Shown: positions 60,108 to 64,000 of the stretch, piece after piece
How the letters are laid out: every line of letters starts with the position of its first letter
Position numbering within the stretch: position 1 is the first letter of the stretch
Source: Apostichopus japonicus
Lineage: Eukaryota > Echinodermata > Holothuroidea > Aspidochirotida > Stichopodidae
DNA length: 64,000 nucleotides
Reading direction: 5' to 3'
Assembly (NCBI RefSeq): GCF_037975245.1
Contig: NC_092577.1
Coordinates: 27,463,398-27,527,397 of the forward strand
The notes under the pieces: model-generated
Databases searched by the model: none
What the model was told of the DNA's origin: nothing
Seen by the model: the letters and a program-made list of their open reading frames with translations, nothing else
Program-made: the position numbers and the translations under genes

Positions 60108-61038
60108 GCCAACACCGACAATATTCGTTAGTCCTTATGTGGATACTCTCATATCGCCACATAAGGACTAAAGCAGTTCGTTGGTCCTTATATGGATACT
60201 CTCATATCGCCACATAAGGACTAAAGCAGTTCGTTGGTCCTTATGTGGATACTCTCATATCGCCACATAAGGACTAACGCAGTTCGTTGGTTAGTATGTG
60301 GATACTCTCATATCGCCACATAAGGACTAACGCAGTTCGTTGGTCATTAGTGGATACTCTCATATCGCCACATAAGGACTAACGCAGTTCGTTGGTCATT
60401 ATGTGGATACTCTCATATCGCCACATAAGGACTAAAGCAGTTCGTTGGTCATTATGTGGAGACTCTCATATCGCCACATAAGGACTAACGCAGTTCGTTG
60501 GTCCTTATGTGGATACTCTCATATCGCCACATAAGGACTAACGCAGTTCGTTGGTTAGTATGTGGATACTCTCATATCGCCACATAAGGACTAACGCAGT
60601 TCGTTGGTCATTAGTGGATACTCTCATATCGCCACATAAGGACTAACGCAGTTCGTTGGTCATTATGTGGATACTCTCATATCGCCACATAAGGACTAAC
60701 GCAGTTCGTTGGTCATTATGTGGAGACTCTCATATCGCCACATAAGGACTAACGCAGTTCGTTGGTCCTTATGTGGATACTCTCATATCGCCACATAAGG
60801 ACTAACGCAGTTTGTTGGTCCTTATGTGGATACTCTCATATCGCCAAATAAGGACTAAAGCAGTTCGTTGGTCCTTATGTGGATACGTTCATATCACCAC
60901 ATAAGGACTAACGCAGTTCGTTGGTCCTTATGTGGATACTCGAATCGTCACATAAGGACTAACGATCTGCGTTAGTCCTTATGTGGCGACATGCGAGATC
61001 CCCACATATAAGGACTTGTGAATATTGTCGGTATTGGC
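60108..61038. repeat. 53-bp hairpin satellite bounded by TIRs
   Basis: About 16 units of 52-54 bp. Each folds as GGTCCTTATGTGG, spacer ATACTCTCATATCG, CCACATAAGGACT, followed by AACGCAGTTCGTT. Variant left arms (TTAGTATGTGG, TCATTAGTGG, TCATTATGTGG, GTGGAGACTC) recur in the same order with a 264-bp period (60291 and 60555), a five-unit higher-order repeat. GCCAACACCGACAATATTC (60108-60126) and its near-complement (61020-61038) enclose the array. Confidence 0.9.
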
Positions 61039-61216
61039 GGTCGTTATGTGGCAGTGTTAGGATTTTAGTAAAATGTTCTTGGTCATTATGTGGAGGTGGT
61101 ATTAGTGCCACATAAGGACTTAAATTGTTCTTGGTCATTATGTGGCGATAACTTTGTATTCACATAAATGACTAAGGTTTACATAATCTGTTTGTGCATA
61201 TTTGTCGGTTTTGGCG
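61039..61216. repeat. degenerate flank of hairpin satellite
   Basis: Further hairpin units (GGTCATTATGTGG, GTGCCACATAAGGACT) at irregular spacing end with ATTTGTCGGTTTTGGCG, a second diverged copy of the right inverted repeat. Confidence 0.65.
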
Positions 61217-61710
61217 TTCCATAAATTTGCGCGTATACACGTGGGTATTCGTTTGACTTCGCTATTGGTTTCGTGGAACTGCTTGACGGAATTCCCAAGA
61301 TGGCTACCGACCTTTTTCGTAGCACAGTTAAAGAACCAGAAGAGCAGGATAAAATCAAATTAATTTCAACCATTGTAAAAGATATAACAGTACAAACAAC
61401 TGCGTGACTCCCTACCGTAGTAATGATACAAGGAATTGTCAATAAAGTATACAGATACAGAATGGTAAAGGAAATTCACCGGAAAAGCTACTGAAACTGA
61501 ATCACGTAGTGGTATATATACATAATGTACACATATATAAACATAATTGGACAACCAAGTATCTTGCATAAACACCTAACAAACCTAAATAATATAACTT
61601 TCAATGGCTATAGTACGAACGTAAAACGGATCTTACTGCAAATAGTCACCTATAAAGTGAGTTAAAAATAGTTCTTAAAGTTACAATTGACTGAAGAGGA
61701 ATAGAATAAG

Positions 61711-61772
61711 ACTTTCAATGACCTCCGGAGTTCGATGGCATATGTCACCGAACTCCGGAGTTCATTAAAAGT
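61711..61772. repeat. 24-bp-arm imperfect hairpin
   Basis: ACTTTCAATGACCTCCGGAG... and ...CTCCGGAGTTCATTAAAAGT are complementary at 21-22 of 24 positions around a 14-nt loop. Confidence 0.7.
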
Positions 61773-61812
61773 ATATTTCTATTCATGCCTGGTAACAGGC
61801 CGCCCAACATAC

Positions 61813-61978
61813 CTGATATCCTGTTGAGGAGGGGTAAGCCGGATTACTGGTTTTGTATATAGTCAGAGCACTATCTAGCACTGTACCCGTGTATACAGTA
61901 GTTCTACCAAAGAAATCGGAGAAGGAAGTTGGCAGGATATTTTGAGTAGCCTGGTACATATACACATCAACTTGATCT
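61813..61978 (-). CDS. possible orphan internal exon
   Basis: A 166-nt open stretch between an acceptor-like TTGATATACAG and a good donor ATCAG/GTATGT. It would encode 55 residues, including VYMYQATQNILPTSFSDFFG and ending SSTGYQ, entering in phase 2 and leaving in phase 0. I do not recognise the sequence, and the exit phase does not fit gene C. It could be part of an unrelated gene extending beyond the window or a chance ORF. Confidence 0.22.
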
Positions 61979-62375
61979 CTGTATATCAATTTGTTTCATT
62001 GTGAGTGACTAGTCGCATTGTGTGTGCTTCTTTGCAATCATTCTTGCATGCAATTAAAACCCACACAATACCTTCACCTCTCTATCACTGAGCAATAACC
62101 CTTTTGACATGTTTATTGTATATAGGATATTTGTATTTATATATCTTTTGGTATTTTTATACTTTTTCATTCTATTCTTACTCTTTAAATTTTCAATTTG
62201 ATTGGGTAATGCAGACCTTCGGGTTACAGGAATTTAGTTTCCTTTTGCTTGTCCTGATCCTCGTTCTGTTTGTACTTGCTTTTGTTGTTGTATATTTGAT
62301 GTTATTGGATCAGATATATAATGAAATGAAATGAAATTTTCTCTATCACGATCTGAGCTGTCAATAACCCCGCAC

Positions 62376-63488
62376 GTATGGAAAGCCGTTTTAACATTTA
62401 ATAAAGAATTTCAGATATATCGAAATAATTTCAGATATCTCAAATTAAATTACAGATATCTGCAATATATTTAAAATATCTACAAAAATTGCAGATATCT
62501 TAAAATCAATTTCAGATATATCTTGAAATACCAAAGAATTTCAGATATCTGATATTGAATTCGAGACATCTGAAATTGAATTCGAGATATCTGAAATTGA
62601 ATTTGAGATATCTGCAATTCTATTTCAGATATCTGAAATAGAATTTCAGATATCTCGAATTCAATTTCAGATATCTGAAATAGAATTGCAGATATCTCGA
62701 ATTCAATTGCAGATATCTCGAATTCAATTTTAGATATCTGAAATAGAATTTCAGATATCTCGAATTCAATTACAGATATCTCGAATTCAATTTCAGATAT
62801 CTGAAATTCAATTTCAGATATCTCGAATTCATTCCACAACTAGATATCTGAAATTGAATTTGAGATATCTGCAATTCTATTTCAGATATCTGAAATAGAA
62901 TTTCAGATATCTCGAATTCAATTTCAGATATCTGAAATAGAATTGCAGATATCTCGAATTCAATTGCAGATATCTCGAATTCAATTTCAGATATCTGAAA
63001 TAGAATTGCAGATATCTCGAATTCAATTTTATATATCTGAAATAGAATTTCAGATATCTCGAATTCAATTACAGATATCTCGAATTCAATTCAGATATCT
63101 GAAATTCAATTTCAGATATCTCGAATTCATTCCACAACTAGTTAATTATATGCATATAATGTATATCAGGCCTAATGCTAGCCAGCAAGCAAGCTAGATT
63201 CAATCCCACCCATACGTCGACGCGACGATGGCAGCCCCCTGTACCATTTATACTGTCACTTTTCTGTAGCTTAATTTTCGCGCCTTTCTACGAACTTCTG
63301 CATATGCATTTCAGACATCTCGAATTCAATTTCGGATATCTCGAATTCAATTTCAGATATCTCGAATTCAATTTAAGATATCTCGAATTTAAGTTTAGAT
63401 ATCTGAAATAGAATTTTAGATATCTAAAATAAGAAACAATTTAAGATATCTAAAATTCCTGATTAAATGTTAAAATGGCTTTCCATAC
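62376..63488. mobile_element. TIR element built of GATATC units
   Basis: The ends GTATGGAAAGCC(G/A)TTTT... are inverted repeats over ~42 bp with about four mismatches. GCAC flanks both sides (62372-62375 and 63489-63492). The interior (62390-63470) consists of ~18-bp units such as TTTCAGATATCTCGAATTCA, most with GATATC and many with GAATTC, in mixed orientation, so the array can fold on itself extensively. A ~257-bp block is duplicated (62601 and 62858). A unique segment sits at 63140-63300. No transposase was seen. Confidence 0.75.
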
Positions 63489-63492
63489 GCAC

Positions 63493-64000
63493 GCTCATGT
63501 ACATTTATATACAACGCCTCTCCGCGCAGCTCATTCGTCGTGTAGTAGGAGTGGCTACCTGAATATTTTATACAAGCTTAGCGCGCAATGTATACAACTA
63601 TACACGCAACGCATGCGGTCAAACGGCCAGGTGTACAATGACTATATAAACGTGCACGCATCGTCACCGTCACCGTCCCTTGAATGGCACTTGCATCATC
63701 ACATTAAACTAGTCTAACTGTAACTTGCTATATAGCACCTTAAGTCATTCTGGGAATTTGCGCCAGAAAAAAAAGAATATGTAAATAAACATAAAAACAC
63801 AACCAACTGATAACATTGCAGGGGTCAATGTTATTACCACTTCATACTGTATGTAATATACACATGTATGAAGAATGTGTTTACAAGTAAAGGCACGTAT
63901 CTCGAACGCAAGCATGTTGACCGCCCGCATACAGGTATGTAGTCCCACGTGACCTTATGGACACTGAGAGAAATTGGCTTGTCTAAGCAACTTTTTGCAT
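63493..64000. other. no gene recognised
   Basis: No feature recognised at the right edge of the window. Confidence 0.4.

Noticed and set aside
60108..61038. CRISPR-like array of palindromic repeats
   Set aside because: The units are contiguous variants of one hairpin with no unique spacers, and the window is eukaryotic.

Overview
This window is eukaryotic and repeat-rich. It has intron-containing genes, very low coding density, many microsatellites and minisatellites, tRNA-derived SINEs, an L2/CR1-like LINE fragment, a Ty3/gypsy RNase H fragment and several non-autonomous hAT-like DNA transposons. Together with three carbohydrate 6-O-sulfotransferase paralogues, this suggests a marine invertebrate, possibly a deuterostome such as an echinoderm. 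That taxonomic guess is inference; nothing here fixes the species.

The clear protein genes are three membrane-type sulfotransferases, all on the minus strand: gene A (exons 9019-9189 and 5358-6481), gene B (27076-27180 and 23251-24326) and gene C (56567-56680 and 53839-55025). In each, one large 3' exon carries the whole catalytic domain (5' phosphosulfate-binding KRSGS(S/T)F, 3' phosphate-binding VRDPRPTExSR, C-terminal WR..M.W...V..(I/V)Q.VC....LGY). A small upstream exon supplies the signal anchor. The two exons join in the same phase (phase 1) in all three genes, so they arose by duplication of one gene. The three small exons are too short to stand out as ORFs and were found by matching splice sites, phase and a hydrophobic segment. 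In each of them the reading frame is also open, in phase 1, back to the upstream acceptor, so a further 5' exon may carry the start codon. The products should be Golgi type II enzymes that transfer sulfate from PAPS to C6 of Gal, GalNAc or GlcNAc in glycans; the exact substrates cannot be read from the sequence.

Layout: 1-5.2 kb transposon remnants (hAT-like 2370-3815, TTAA-flanked 4150-4719); 5.3-9.2 kb gene A with a 29-bp minisatellite in its intron; 10.9-23 kb minisatellites, nested transposons, a SINE and the RNase H fragment; 23.2-27.2 kb gene B, whose intron is filled by a repeat rich in TGACC half-sites; 27.5-53.4 kb mobile elements and arrays, with an inverted pair of arrays (37.0-39.9 kb) and a LINE fragment (52.56-53.40 kb); 53.8-56.7 kb gene C; 57-64 kb the TGACC repeat again, a hairpin satellite with a 264-bp higher-order period, and a terminal-inverted-repeat element built of GATATC units.

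The most unusual observations are: (1) two 24-26 bp perfect palindromes (CATGGAGGT, short A-rich loop, ACCTCCATG), each flanked by its own exact 7-bp direct repeat, with a possible older third member; (2) six perfect nuclear-receptor DR1 13-mers (TGACCTTTGACCT), all in or around one dispersed repeat family; (3) three different elements whose interior or ends are tandem arrays bounded by inverted repeats. No transposase gene was seen for any DNA element.
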